The notes under the pieces were generated by a model. The model saw only the letters and a list, made by a program, of their open reading frames with translations, had not been told where the DNA came from and made no database searches. A stretch of 14,069 bases of DNA, from NCBI GenBank assembly GCA_017545365.1, contig JAFWOP010000078.1, positions 1 to 14,069 of the forward strand, written 5' to 3'. The translations under genes were made by a program, and so were the position numbers. Numbering within the stretch: position 1 is the stretch's first letter; each line of letters begins with the position of its first letter. Below, piece by piece: positions 1 through 10,700 of the stretch. This DNA is from Bacteroidales bacterium. Its GTDB lineage: Bacteria > Bacteroidota > Bacteroidia > Bacteroidales > P3.

Positions 1-570
1 ATTGTCAAAAGGCTCTCCCGTTCTCCCGAGGGCACGGAGGAGGTAATGATTGATACAGGTGCCTTCACTGTCAGTATGCGTCGTGAAGGCAACAAGTATT
101 TTGTGCGCCGTGTCAAAGCCCTTCATAAGGTCAATGACAACATCTATGACTTCGAGTTGAAGGAAGAGTCAGACGGTACTCAGCGTATTTTCGACTTCGT
201 GCCGATGGTGCAGAATGTCAAGAGCGAGGCTTGCACATACGTCATTGACGAACTGGACCGAAGCCTGCATCCTACGCTTGTGCGGACACTGGTTTCGCGT
301 ATTGTCACCGACAAGAACATGAAGGGTCAGCTAATTTTCACCACCCACGATGCAGGTTTGCTCGATGGAAAGGTATTCCGTAACGACGAGATTTGGTTTG
401 CAGAGAAAGACCGAGAGACGCAGAGCACCCACCTATACACGCTCGACGAATTCAAGCCCCGTGCAGATTTGGATCTGGAGAAAGGCTACCTCAATGGTCG
501 TTTCGGGGCTATTCCTTTCTTGGCACGTTTCAACGAATTAAATTGGGAGCGATATGGGATTCAAGGTTAG
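1..570 (+). CDS. AAA15/RloA-type ATPase of a defence pair (5' end outside window)
   Basis: The frame is open from base 1, so the ATG at 46 is internal; about 189 C-terminal residues are visible. They carry the back half of an ABC-type ATPase head: a signature-like ESDGTQRIF (166-192), a Walker B with catalytic acidic residues VIDELD followed by RSLHP (241-273), and an H-switch TTHDAGLL (340-363). The Walker A loop must lie upstream of the window. This arrangement is that of AAA15/COG1106 (AAA_21) ATPases such as RloA, AbiLi and, more distantly, the ATPases of OLD and PARIS systems. In these systems the ATPase is thought to sense infection and control a partner effector. The gene overlaps the next one by 17 bases in another frame, indicating translational coupling. 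Family assignment is from visible motifs plus the RloB neighbour; the ligand sensed is unknown. Confidence 0.87.
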   Translation: MVKRLSRSPEGTEEVMIDTGAFTVSMRREGNKYFVRRVKALHKVNDNIYDFELKEESDGTQRIFDFVPMVQNVKSEACTYVIDELDRSLHPTLVRTLVSRIVTDKNMKGQLIFTTHDAGLLDGKVFRNDEIWFAEKDRETQSTHLYTLDEFKPRADLDLEKGYLNGRFGAIPFLARFNELNWERYGIQG

Positions 571-1264
571 AGGCTATACGAGGGACGTCCCTCAGGAGAA
601 AGTTCGCGACTATTCCCTGTTTGCCATTGCTACAGAGGGAACCGAGCGTGAGCCAGACTACTTCCGTCTATTTGACGGCATCGACCGTATCAAGGTTGAC
701 ATCATTGAGCCAGAGATTTCAGAAGAAGAAAACGCGCAAGAAAAGAGAAAGGCCTCTTCTCCGTCGAAGGTGTTGGAGAAGGTGAAAGCATATATTGCCG
801 AGAACCAGTTGAGTGCCGACGATGGCGACTCGTTATGGTGTGTCATCGATGTTGACCGATGGCCACAAGAGCAGATAGAGGAACTTCATGCCTTCTGCGC
901 CCAGAAGGACAACTGGCATCTGGTCATCAGCAATCCCAGCATTGAAATCTGGCTCCTGTATCACAAACGGGCAGACCTTTCAGACCTTGGTATTCAGTCA
1001 GCCAAAGATGCCAAGCAGGCACTCGACAAGATTGAAAAGGGCGGCTACTATTACATCAAGTACCTGCCTTTGATGCTTGATGCCATTGAGAACGCTCGCA
1101 ATGCAGATTCAAATCCAGACGGCTATATGCCAGAGTTGCTACAGACGAAAGTCTATCTGTTGGGCCATGCGCTCTACGACCGCATGGGCAAGGTACGTTT
1201 TGAGAAATTCGTGGCCTCGCTGCCCAGCATTGAGAAAGAAATCTTGAAACAGAGAAAACAATGA
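554..1264 (+). CDS. rloB: RloB-family protein, partner of the upstream ATPase
   Basis: Full-length 236-residue protein. The start ATG at 554 lies inside the end of the ATPase gene and has a purine-rich GGGAG at 545-549, only four bases upstream, fitting coupled translation. Visible family marks are the N-terminal ATEGTEREPDYF (glutamate E28), the acidic pair D99-V-D101 in CVIDVDRW, and the RloB hallmark SNPSIEIWLLYH (residues 126-137). The spacing of one early glutamate and a later DxD after a hydrophobic strand resembles a TOPRIM metal site, as in nuclease effectors of OLD and PARIS; that comparison is my inference. RloB proteins typically sit beside an AAA15 ATPase, in restriction-modification loci (Rlo means R-linked ORF) or as AbiLii in abortive-infection pairs. 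No restriction or methylase gene is visible here, but the left side is cut off. No signal peptide or membrane segment is seen, so a cytoplasmic site is expected. Confidence 0.88.
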   Translation: MGFKVRGYTRDVPQEKVRDYSLFAIATEGTEREPDYFRLFDGIDRIKVDIIEPEISEEENAQEKRKASSPSKVLEKVKAYIAENQLSADDGDSLWCVIDVDRWPQEQIEELHAFCAQKDNWHLVISNPSIEIWLLYHKRADLSDLGIQSAKDAKQALDKIEKGGYYYIKYLPLMLDAIENARNADSNPDGYMPELLQTKVYLLGHALYDRMGKVRFEKFVASLPSIEKEILKQRKQ

Positions 1265-1325
1265 TAGCAAACGAACAGTGATGATATAGAAATTCATTGA
1301 CGTCTACAATGAGGAATGCTTTAAG

Positions 1326-1340
1326 TGCTGATTGTCAGCA
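1326..1340. other. Small hairpin downstream of rloB
   Basis: TGCTGA and TCAGCA form a perfect 6-bp stem around a TTG loop, about 60 bases after the rloB stop. It is short and has no T-run, so its role is unclear; it may be chance or part of the 3' untranslated region. Confidence 0.3.
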
Positions 1341-1355
1341 ATTTGCCAGTTAAAC

Positions 1356-1386
1356 GGTAGAAAAGTGGTCCTGTGTGTTTTCTACC
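1356..1386 (+). terminator. Candidate terminator hairpin after the rloAB pair
   Basis: GGTAGAAAA (1356-1364) pairs perfectly with TTTTCTACC (1378-1386) across a 13-base loop. It is the strongest stem in the gap between rloB and the giant gene, and both genes read in the same direction, so a transcription stop here is plausible. The base of the stem is followed by TTGGCTTG rather than a clean T-run, and the stem is AT-rich, so the call is tentative. Confidence 0.35.
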
Positions 1387-1420
1387 TTGGCTTGTGAGGG
1401 CAGATTTAGCGTATTTCGCT

Positions 1421-1446
1421 CGACCTTAGGTCGCTTGCACGGCAAG
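1421..1446. other. Adjacent palindrome and hairpin
   Basis: CGACCTTAGGTCG (1421-1433) is a palindrome about one central base, immediately followed by CTTGC-ACG-GCAAG (1434-1446), a 5-bp stem with a three-base loop. The first could be a dimer-binding operator; as a pair they could fold in RNA. They lie about 130 bases upstream of the -7 element, so a direct role at that promoter is not obvious. Confidence 0.3.
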
Positions 1447-1502
1447 AACTTTCATAAACGTGTAGATAAGGGGGCATTATGACAGACTGATGAGGCATAA
1501 GT

Positions 1503-1521
1503 ACCTCAAAAGACCTCAAAA
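1503..1521. repeat. Tandem ACCTCAAAA direct repeat, 10-bp period
   Basis: ACCTCAAAA occurs at 1503-1511 and 1513-1521, so the two copies lie on the same face of the helix. They are roughly 70-90 bp upstream of the expected transcription start of the giant gene, a usual distance for an activator site. Function is inference only. Confidence 0.3.
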
Positions 1522-1577
1522 TGCGTCCTTTTAAGAAGATTTTCTTCCGTATCGGAGCATAATTACAATTTTTTTTG

Positions 1578-1585
1578 TACCTTTG
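1578..1585 (+). promoter_or_regulatory. Bacteroidetes-type -7 element for the giant gene
   Basis: TACCTTTG matches the Bacteroidetes primary-sigma -7 consensus TAnnTTTG exactly and sits just after a run of eight or nine T. Transcription would begin around 1590-1593, leaving an AT-rich leader of about 26 bases to the ATG at 1618. A matching -33 TTTG is not clear, which is common because that box is poorly conserved. Confidence 0.65.
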
Positions 1586-1617
1586 CACCGAATATTCAAC
1601 TTAAATACGTATTTATT

Positions 1618-1758
1618 ATGGCACTTATACAATTATATAAACAAAGACAACAAACAATGATGACAACAGACACAAGAACAACAAGACGGGGACGGCCGTG
1701 GCAGATGCTTCTGCTGCTGCTGGCGCTCCTCGTGGTGGGAGCCGGGCGGGCGGCGGCC
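1618..1758 (+). other. Signal peptide coding region
   Basis: A basic n-region (RTTRRGR) is followed by a hydrophobic stretch MLLLLLALLVVGAG and an AAA|SY cleavage-like site after residue 47. There is no lipobox cysteine, so signal peptidase I processing is expected. The n-region is unusually long if translation starts at 1618 and ordinary if it starts at 1657. Confidence 0.85.
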
Positions 1759-4700
1759 AGCTACGTCGAAGACACCTACCGCTACTCGGTGACGCTCAGC
1801 GGGTCGAACACCATCACCATCAAGGCACCCGTCTATGACGAGAAGGGTGCCGACAACTGGGTGGACAACGGCTACCTCAAAGTGCAGGTGGCAGACAAGG
1901 ATGGCAACTTCGGCAGCGAGAAGACTGTCATCTGGTGGACGAAGGACGAAAACAGCCACGACAACGATGACTCAGACCTGTGGACCAAGTTCTGGACCGC
2001 GATGGACGGCAGCTTCGACATCACGCAGGGCAACTCCGGCAGCCACTTCACGCTGACCAAGGGCGACGGCACCCTGCGCCGACTGGTCTATGAGAACAGC
2101 GACGGCAACACCTACGACTTCACAGTCGTGTGGCGACTGCCCTACGACCTGCTGGGCAAGACGCTGAAATTCTCCTGGGATGTGAAGTGCGACTACACCA
2201 ACGGACTCGCCTGGGACACGCACTACAGCGTGTCGCCGTCGGGCTGCGAAATCACCATGCCTATGGCACAGGCCACGATAGCGCCGCAGGCCACCATGGC
2301 CACCATGTCGTACAGCGAGGTGGGCCAGTTAGAGATGCCATGGTTCATGGGTGCCACCACGCTGACCGCCGTGCGCTATGAATATGTCGACGCCTACGGC
2401 ATCACTGTCTGGAAAGAGATGCCCACCAACGAGAACAACGGCACCATCTACCTCGACGCCACCGTGCCCCACGACAATTTCGCCGTCGTGGTGAGCTACA
2501 AGGACAACGACGGCTACGACGTCACGAACATCTCGTCGGGTACGCAGAACCTGCAGATGATCCACGCCCCCGTGGGTCTCACCGCCACGCCCACCGGCAA
2601 CCACAAGGCGGCGGTGCGCCTCGACTGGCACATCCGCCATACGGGCACCAACGACATCACCTCCTCAGACTTCTTCGAGGTGCAGCGCTCGCTCACGGGC
2701 CAGGAGGCCGACTTCGTGACCATCGGCTCGGTGCCCTTCACCATCGACCTCAAGAACCCCTACTTCACCTTCACCGACAGCACGCTCGTTGCTGCCGTCA
2801 CGGCCGCACAGCTCACCGCAGGATCGTCGCTGCCCAACCTCACCTACCGCGTGCGCCGCATGATGACGCAGACCTGGGGATGGGACGGCAACCCCTGCGC
2901 CCAGCGCGTGGAGGCGCCCCTCAGCGGCATACACCTGCAGCGGCTGAAGAGCTACTCGGCACGCTGGGAGGACGAGCGGGCCTACAGCGTGCGCGTCACG
3001 TGGGACTATGTGGATGAGCCTAACGCCGTGTGGGACGACCGCGCGAAGATGATGATGGTGGTCACGATGAAGAACAGCGCCGGCCAGCCCACCGACACCC
3101 TGCGCTACGAGCTCACCGCCGACGAGCGCGACAGCCGCACCAAGGTGCTCGACTTCTCGCGCCCCTGCCTGAAGTACGACGTCCGTATGTTTGTGGACCC
3201 CGGCACGTCGCCGCTGCGCTCCTGGGACCTGCCCGACGCCATGCGCATAGCCTCGGCGGCCGACTGGGACGCCTTCTGCCAGCGCGTGAAGGAGGCACGG
3301 GGGGAGCGCGACGTGAACGCCGTGCTCTGCGCCGACATCACCACCAGTAACTATTGCGGCGCCGACGATGCCACCTACCGCGGTACCTTCGATGGCAATG
3401 GCCACACGCTGACCTACAACAAGCAGAACTACAACCAGCAGTACGTTGGACCCTTCTACAGTGTGGGCGACGCCACCATCCGCAATCTGCACACCGCCGG
3501 CACCATCACGAGCAGCCAGAAGTTCGTCGGCGGCATAGCGGCCTGGAGCAACGGAAACACCATCATCGAGAACTGCCATTCGTCGGTCAGCATCGGCAGC
3601 ACCGTCAACGGCGACGCCACCAACGGAGGCATCGTGGCGGTGTGCGGCGGCGGACAACTCACCATCGTAGACTGCCTCTTCGACGGCTCGCTCACGGGCA
3701 CCAACAGCAACTGCATTGGCGGCTTCGTGGGGTGGAGCACCGGCAAGGTGAACATCGTGAACAGCCACTTCGCACCCTCGAAGGTGGAGATAAAGTACGA
3801 CGGTTGCCGCAACTGGGCACGAATGAGCAACTACGACAACCTCAGCGTCACCAACAGCTACTACACCACGTCGATAGAACAGTCAACCGACGACCTCTTC
3901 ATCATCCGAAGCAAGGCGGACTGGACGGCGTTCAACAATGCAGTGAAGAAAGGCAGTGACAAAGACATCAACGTCTTATTGAACACCGACCTGTCGCTCA
4001 CCACCGAAGACATCATAGGACGAACAGGTCCCACCTCAGGCTGGAACTACCATGGCACGTTCGACGGCAATGGCCATACACTGAGTATAGACTTTAGCGA
4101 TGAAGTAGGCTATAATATTGGATTGTTCTTCAGCGTGGCGCGCAATACAACAATCAGAAACCTGCGAGTGACGGGCAAAGTATCTGGTAGTAGTGAAACA
4201 TCCCCTCTTATACGTGGTAGCAGGTACGGTACAAACCTGAACATCGACCATGTGTGGGTATCTGCCGATGCTACAAGTAAAGGACAATTAGCTGGTTTTG
4301 TAAGCGAAGTACGCGAAGGCAACACAATCAAAATGAACGACTGCCTCTTCGATGGAAACCTGACACATACCGAATGGGGAGGTACTGCAGACTGCTTTTT
4401 ATTTGTAGGGAATATAAGTCCGAATTCAAACTGGCAGCAGACGCGTCTCTACGAACGCGGTAATTATGTAGGCAGTTCTATAGATTATGAATTCGCCATG
4501 AATCATTGGTACGGAAATAAAGGTCCTATAGTAAGTTATTACAAGTGGTCCGACACCGACTTCTGTCTCTCCTCCCACGATTTCAAGGAGTTGCCTGAGG
4601 ACTGCCGCAACATCACCGACCAGGACACCGTGCTCGCGCGGATGAATGCCAGTATGCCAGGCCAATGGGAGAAGGACGGCAGCGGCAACGCCGTGCCCAT

Positions 4701-7700
4701 CATCGGCATGACCGGTGCGCGCGCAAAAGTGGCCCTCGGCCCCGGCTGGCAGGTGGTCTCTGGCAAGGCCGTTCCCCTCACGGTGACCGTCAATGTCAAC
4801 CCGACGTCGCTGCCCGATTTCTACCACGAGGGCACGGGCCGCATCTCGAAGAAGCTGCTCGCTGAGACGCGGCAGAGCAGCGTGGTGCTCACGTGGGACC
4901 TGGAGGACGGCGTGGTGGACTATTTCCAGGTGCTGCGCCGCCTGAAGGGCAGCAGCGACGACTGGGATGTCGTGGCGCCCCAGGTGGACAAGATGGGCTA
5001 TGAGGACAAGACCGTCTCGCCCTTGGAGAACTACGAATACAAGGTGGTGGCTGTGGCCGACTGCGAGGGCACGCACACCTCGGAGACCGACGTGGTGCCA
5101 GGCTCCTGCAGACACAGCGGTCGCGTCAGCGGCTATGTGCGCATGAACGACGGCACCGGCGTGGCAGGCATCCAGGTGGAGATAGCGCGTGAGGGCCACG
5201 ACGGCGACAAGACCACCGTCACCACCGACGAGAGCGGATACTTCATGGCCGACGATCTGTCGTACTACGGCGGGCGGAGCATCACCTACATCGTGTCGCC
5301 CGTCAGCCGCGACAAAATCGTGCTGGAGGTGGAGAGCAGGAGCGTGACGTTCGACAACGAGAGCAACGACGAGCAGCTGCCTGAGTTCACCATCACCAGC
5401 GGCCACCGCTTCTCGGGCTACGTGATGTACGAGGGCACGAGCATCCCCGTGAAGGGTGCCCACTTCCTCGTGGACGGCCGCGAGCTGCACGATGCGTCGG
5501 GCCGGCTGGTGGAGACCGGCTACGACGGCTCGTTCTCCTTCCGCGTGCTGAGCGGCAACCGCCGCATACAGGCCGTGATGGACGGCCACGACTTCACCGG
5601 CGAGGGCTACTTCAAGGGCCCGGAGGGCCACAACTTCACCGACGACGTGGCGCAGATATACTTCTACGACAAGACGAAGGTGCTTCTCGCCGGCCGCGTG
5701 GCCGGAGGCGACGACCAGGGCCGCCTGCCGCTGCAGAACAACCTCTCGCGCAACAACCTGGGCGACGGCCTGACGATGGTCTTTACGCTTGAGGGCGACA
5801 ACACGTCGTGGCTGGTCTACGACAACCTGAACCCCGGACTGTCGCAGCGCATAGACACCGTGTGGCACAAAGGAGGAAACCACCACACCGTGGTGACCAC
5901 GCAACGCAAGCGCATGGAGGTGAAGCCCGACAGCATCACCGGCGAGTACGAGCTGAAGCTGCCGCCCGTGCGCTGGAAGGTGCAGCAGATCTACTGCAAA
6001 GGCTACGCCACGCTGTTCCAGGAAGGGCAGGTGAGCCAGGTGGTGGACCTCACCGACTGCCTCAACGCCACCGACAGCATACACGAGGGAACATTCATGG
6101 ACGTGGACCAGCAGAGCATCTACCGCCCACGCGAAACTTGCAAGGCTCGCTTCAGCCGGATATACCATGCACCCGTGGAGATCGCCTACCGGCAGATAGG
6201 CTACGACACCTTCAGCTACTTCGGCGACAAGACCTACACGGCCACCACCGTGGGAGGAACCAAGACGGAGGTACCCCTGGCATACGCGGGCAAGATGACA
6301 GGATGGGTAGACGAGATAACCGGCAAAAAGATTGAATTGGACGAGAACGAAACCCATACACCCAAACTGACAGGTACGGATGGCGTTTGTACGAGTGCGC
6401 TGGAGGGGAAATGTAAATATGAGTACTTGTTCGATGACGATGTAACTACCAGATGGATGTACTATTCCCCCGCTTGGGTAGAGTTTAAGACAGACCATCT
6501 TGTCAGCGTCAAGCAGTACACGATGACCACATTCGTGTTTAACTCAAGTAATTTAGGATGTTGCCCTAAGTCTTGGACGCTGAAAGCCCGTGCCAATGAA
6601 AAGGATGCATGGAAAACCATCTCTGCTGTCGAAGATGGTAAAATGACTGATTCTGAAGTCAAGGCATATACCTTCGATGTGGACGATGAGGGCTTCTATA
6701 AGTATTTCCGATTAGATGTTACTGATGTAAGATATAGTAGCAATGGCGGTGTACAACTTGCTGAGTTTTCCTTGACATGTCGCGGAAGCGAAGACATGAA
6801 GCCCGTTCCCGTCTATGAGGGCGGCACTCTCTACACCTTCGGTCACCCTGTGTTCAGCGTTGGCCGCAAGTACCCGATAGAGATTTCCGTGGGCGAGCGC
6901 TACATATATAATAATGATACGCGGCTGGGCCGTGTGGACCGCGTGAGCGTGGGCGGCGGCACCGTCAACGTACACAACGGCATGAGGAACGGCATGGACC
7001 AGGAGACGGTGGAGCTGAACGCCGACGGCCAGGGCATCTACTACCTGCTGGCCGAGGCCACGCCGCGCCTGCTGACGGGCGAGGACGCCCTGCACACCGT
7101 GACGATGACGCTGACGCAGGACGGCACCACCTACGAGGCTGAGCCGCTGCGCGGCTACACGCTCAACATGTTCAGCACCGGCACCGCCAAGGACGTGCTC
7201 GTCAACGGAATGCCAATACTCGTCGATGTGCTGCGCGACCCGCCCGGCGGCGGCAGCAGCGCCACGCTGGCCAAGGGCTCCACGCTGAAGTACAGCTACA
7301 CGCTCGACATGAGCCTGACGGCAGGATTACATTTAGACATCACCACCGGCACAAAGGTGGACAACTACACTGGGTCCGTAGCAGCTCCCAACGGGGTCGG
7401 TGAAACATCGGGATTAATCAACGGCGCTGACAACAAGAAGAGGGTTGACTTGGATTATGCCTTCGACATGGAGGGCCACAAGGGCTGGACCTACACGATG
7501 AACTTAGACCAGGACATCTCCACCTCTACCGCTCCGGGAATGGTGGGAGCCGACGCCGACCTCTTCATAGGCATCACACAAAACATCGTGACCTCCACCT
7601 ACAGCACCATACGCGCCATCCCCGACGGACTCTACCGGCAGATGCTGGGACGCATAGGCGGCGGTCAGACGTACGGCATCAGCGAGAACTTCGGCACACT

Positions 7701-10700
7701 GGTACACATCGCAGAGGGCCGCGACGAAAAGGACAGCCTCTACCACCTGGTGCGCGACGAGTCGATAGGCTACGGCCCGGAGGTGAAGTCGCAGTTCGTA
7801 CACTCGCAGAAGTACATCGTCACGGAACTCATCCCGCAGAAGGTGAAGGAGCTGCGCAGCCTGATGTTCACCGGCACCGCCGACGAGGCACAGACGCAGG
7901 CCAACGCCACGGGCAAGCCCGTCTATCGCTCGCTGCGCAGTGAGGACGACGAGCGCTTCGCAGTGATGAACACCAAGGACGGCAAGCATGTCTATAACCT
8001 CAGCACCGCACCCCAGGGGGAGGAGATGAACTACGTCATCCACCTGCCCGCCGGCACCTCCGGCACTCCCGACGACGAGGTGTACACCATCAGCCAGATC
8101 ATCTACGCCTGGGTGCAGATGCTGGCCAACAACGAGTACGACAAGCTGGCTGCCTCAGAACACGTGGCCAACTACGACGTGGACGGCGGTTCGACACTGA
8201 GCTACAGCGAGACGTTTGAAAGCGAGTTCGACGTAAACGACTACTATCACCTGCCGGGCATCGTGGGAGCCGACTATTTCGACTCCCCCGGCTCAGACTT
8301 CGGAGCCACATTCGCATCGGGTGTGGGCGTTAAGGCAGTGGAACAAATCATGAAGTCTGTCTATAATAATTACGTGAACACACAGGCCACGGCAGAGAAT
8401 TATGCTACCCAAATTCCGGGCAGTGCATGGGTAACGATGTACTTCCTCGGCAAGACCTTCGAATTCAGCCTGCTTCCCATCCTCAACTATGCAACAAAGG
8501 ATGTGTCGGGCGAATCGAAGGCATACAGCCGCAAGGAGAGCTTCAACATCTCGATGGACAAGCTGAGCCACCTGAACTTCGACGTCTATCGCGCCATGCC
8601 CGACACCGCCAAGATCAAGGACGGGAAAGTGTTCGACGTGTTCACGTCGCACAATTTCGTCGAGTTAACACAGATTGTGGAGAAGAACCTGCGCCGGGGC
8701 GTGGACATCTTGCCCGAGAACATACGCTATGCCCGCGGCTTCGTCTATCGCACCCGTGGCGGCGCCACCGCCAACCCGTGGGAGAATGCCCGCCACACGC
8801 ACTTCTACAAGGAGGGCACGCTGCTCGACGAGCGCACGAAGAAGATAGAGAACCCGAAGATTACCGTCGACCGGCAGAGCGTCAGCGGCGTGCCCTACGG
8901 CGAGCCGGTGCGCTTCACCATCTACCTGACCAACGACAGCGAGGACCCCGAGGCGGCGGCAAGGGCCATCACCGAGTTCTCGCTCTACCAGGACGACACC
9001 GCCAACCCCTACGGCGCGAAAATCACGCTCGACGGACAGGCCATCAACTCCAGCGGACGCAAGATAATCCTCGCCCCGGGCGAGGTGGTGACGAAGGTGG
9101 TAGAGGTGACGGGCGGCAACAGTTTCGACCTGGAGGGCCTGACCATAGGCATCGCCTCGGACGAGGACTGGCGCCAGATCTACGACGAGGTGAAGCTCGA
9201 CGTGCACTACCTGCACCAGGCCGGCCCCGTGCTCATAGCCACGCCGGGCGACAAGTGGGTGATGAACACCTACGCACAGTACAACGACGACCGGGGCTGG
9301 TTCCTGCCGGTGACCATCAGCGGCTTCGACAAGCACCAGCACAACTTCGACCACATAGAGTTCCAGTACAAGGAGAGCCTGCGCGGCGACGACTCCTGGA
9401 CCAACCTCTGCTCATACTACGCCGACGCCAAGCTGATGGAGGCGGCCAGCGGCGTGCGCGAGCTGATACCCGAGAACGGCAACATAGAGACACAATTCTA
9501 CGGCGAGGGAACGGTCATGGAGAAGGCATACGACCTCAGGGCAGTGCTATACTGCCGCAACGGCAACACGTTCCTCACCTCGGCGTCGCCCATCGTCAGC
9601 GGCGTGAAGGACACGCGCCGTCCGCAGCTCTTCGGCACTCCGGAGCCGAAGACGGGAATAGTGAAAGCCGGCGACGACATAGTGTTCAACTTCTCGGAGG
9701 ACATAGAGTACAACTACCTCAACGCCATCACCAACTTCGAGGTGAAGGGCGAGGTGAACACCGACAACGTCTCGGAGGCCGTCAGCCTGCAGTTCGACGG
9801 ACAGGGAAGCCTGGAGAGCGAGGCACAGCGCAACTTCAGCGGAAAGGACGTGACCATTGACATGATGATACGCCCCGAAATGAACGGTAGCGACATGCCC
9901 CTCTTCTCGCACGGCACCAACGGCAAGCGGCTGCAGCTGTGGCTAACGCCCGAATACAAGCTGAAGGCCGTCGTCGACGACAATACCTACATATCCTCCG
10001 ACACCATCGTCAAGCACGGATTCACGCAGGTGGCACTCGTCATCGACTACTCCACTGACGATGTCGCGCAGACGGCCGACGGCGAAAAGGCCAGCGGACA
10101 GCTCAGGTTCTACAACGGCGGCAAGGAGATAGGCCGCGCCACGCTCCAGGAGGCCTACCACGGAACGGGCCGCCTCATCTTCGGACGCACCAACGAGGTG
10201 GACCGCATGAAGAGCCAGTACTACCACGGCCGCATGATGGAGGCCCGACTGTGGTACCGCGCACTGACCGGCGGACAGGTGGGCACCACCTACGGTAGCC
10301 GCCGGCTGACGGGCTACGAGATGGGCCTCGTGGACTACTACCCCATGAACGAGGGCTCGGGCGACTACGCCATAGACCGCACGCAGGGAGCCAACGCCGA
10401 GCTGATGGGAGCGGCATGGGCCATGCCGAGAGGACTGTCGCTCAGCGTGGACTGGGACGACAAGGGCATCGCCCTGACGCAGCAGGCACTGAGCCGCACC
10501 GACGAGCAGGACTACACGCTGATGTTCTGGTTTAAGACCGACAGCGAGGGACGAGGCGTGCTGCTGAGCAACGGCGCCGGCACGAAGACGGAGGTCAACG
10601 CACGCAACCAGTTCAACATTGCCTTCGAGGCAGAGAAGCTGATGTACCGCTCGAACGGAATGGCAGTGGAGGTGCCCGGAGACTGGAGCGACGGACAGTG

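Noticed and set aside
393..785. 130-codon open frame overlapping the ATPase and rloB
   Set aside because: Reads out of frame across two well-supported genes and is arginine- and serine-rich without motifs.
2665..3768. 367-codon open frame on the minus strand
   Set aside because: Antisense to the first GLUG block and its upstream region, with biased H/V/A content and no family resemblance.
4426..6498. 690-codon open frame on the minus strand
   Set aside because: It lies wholly antisense to the giant gene, is dominated by V, H, A and L with no coherent motif, and is explained by GC-rich codon use that leaves few reverse-strand stops. It ends up crossing several unrelated domains.
8427..9860. 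477-codon open frame on the plus strand in another frame
   Set aside because: Extremely rich in R, H, Q and G, as expected from out-of-frame reading of GC-rich coding DNA; overlaps the giant gene completely.
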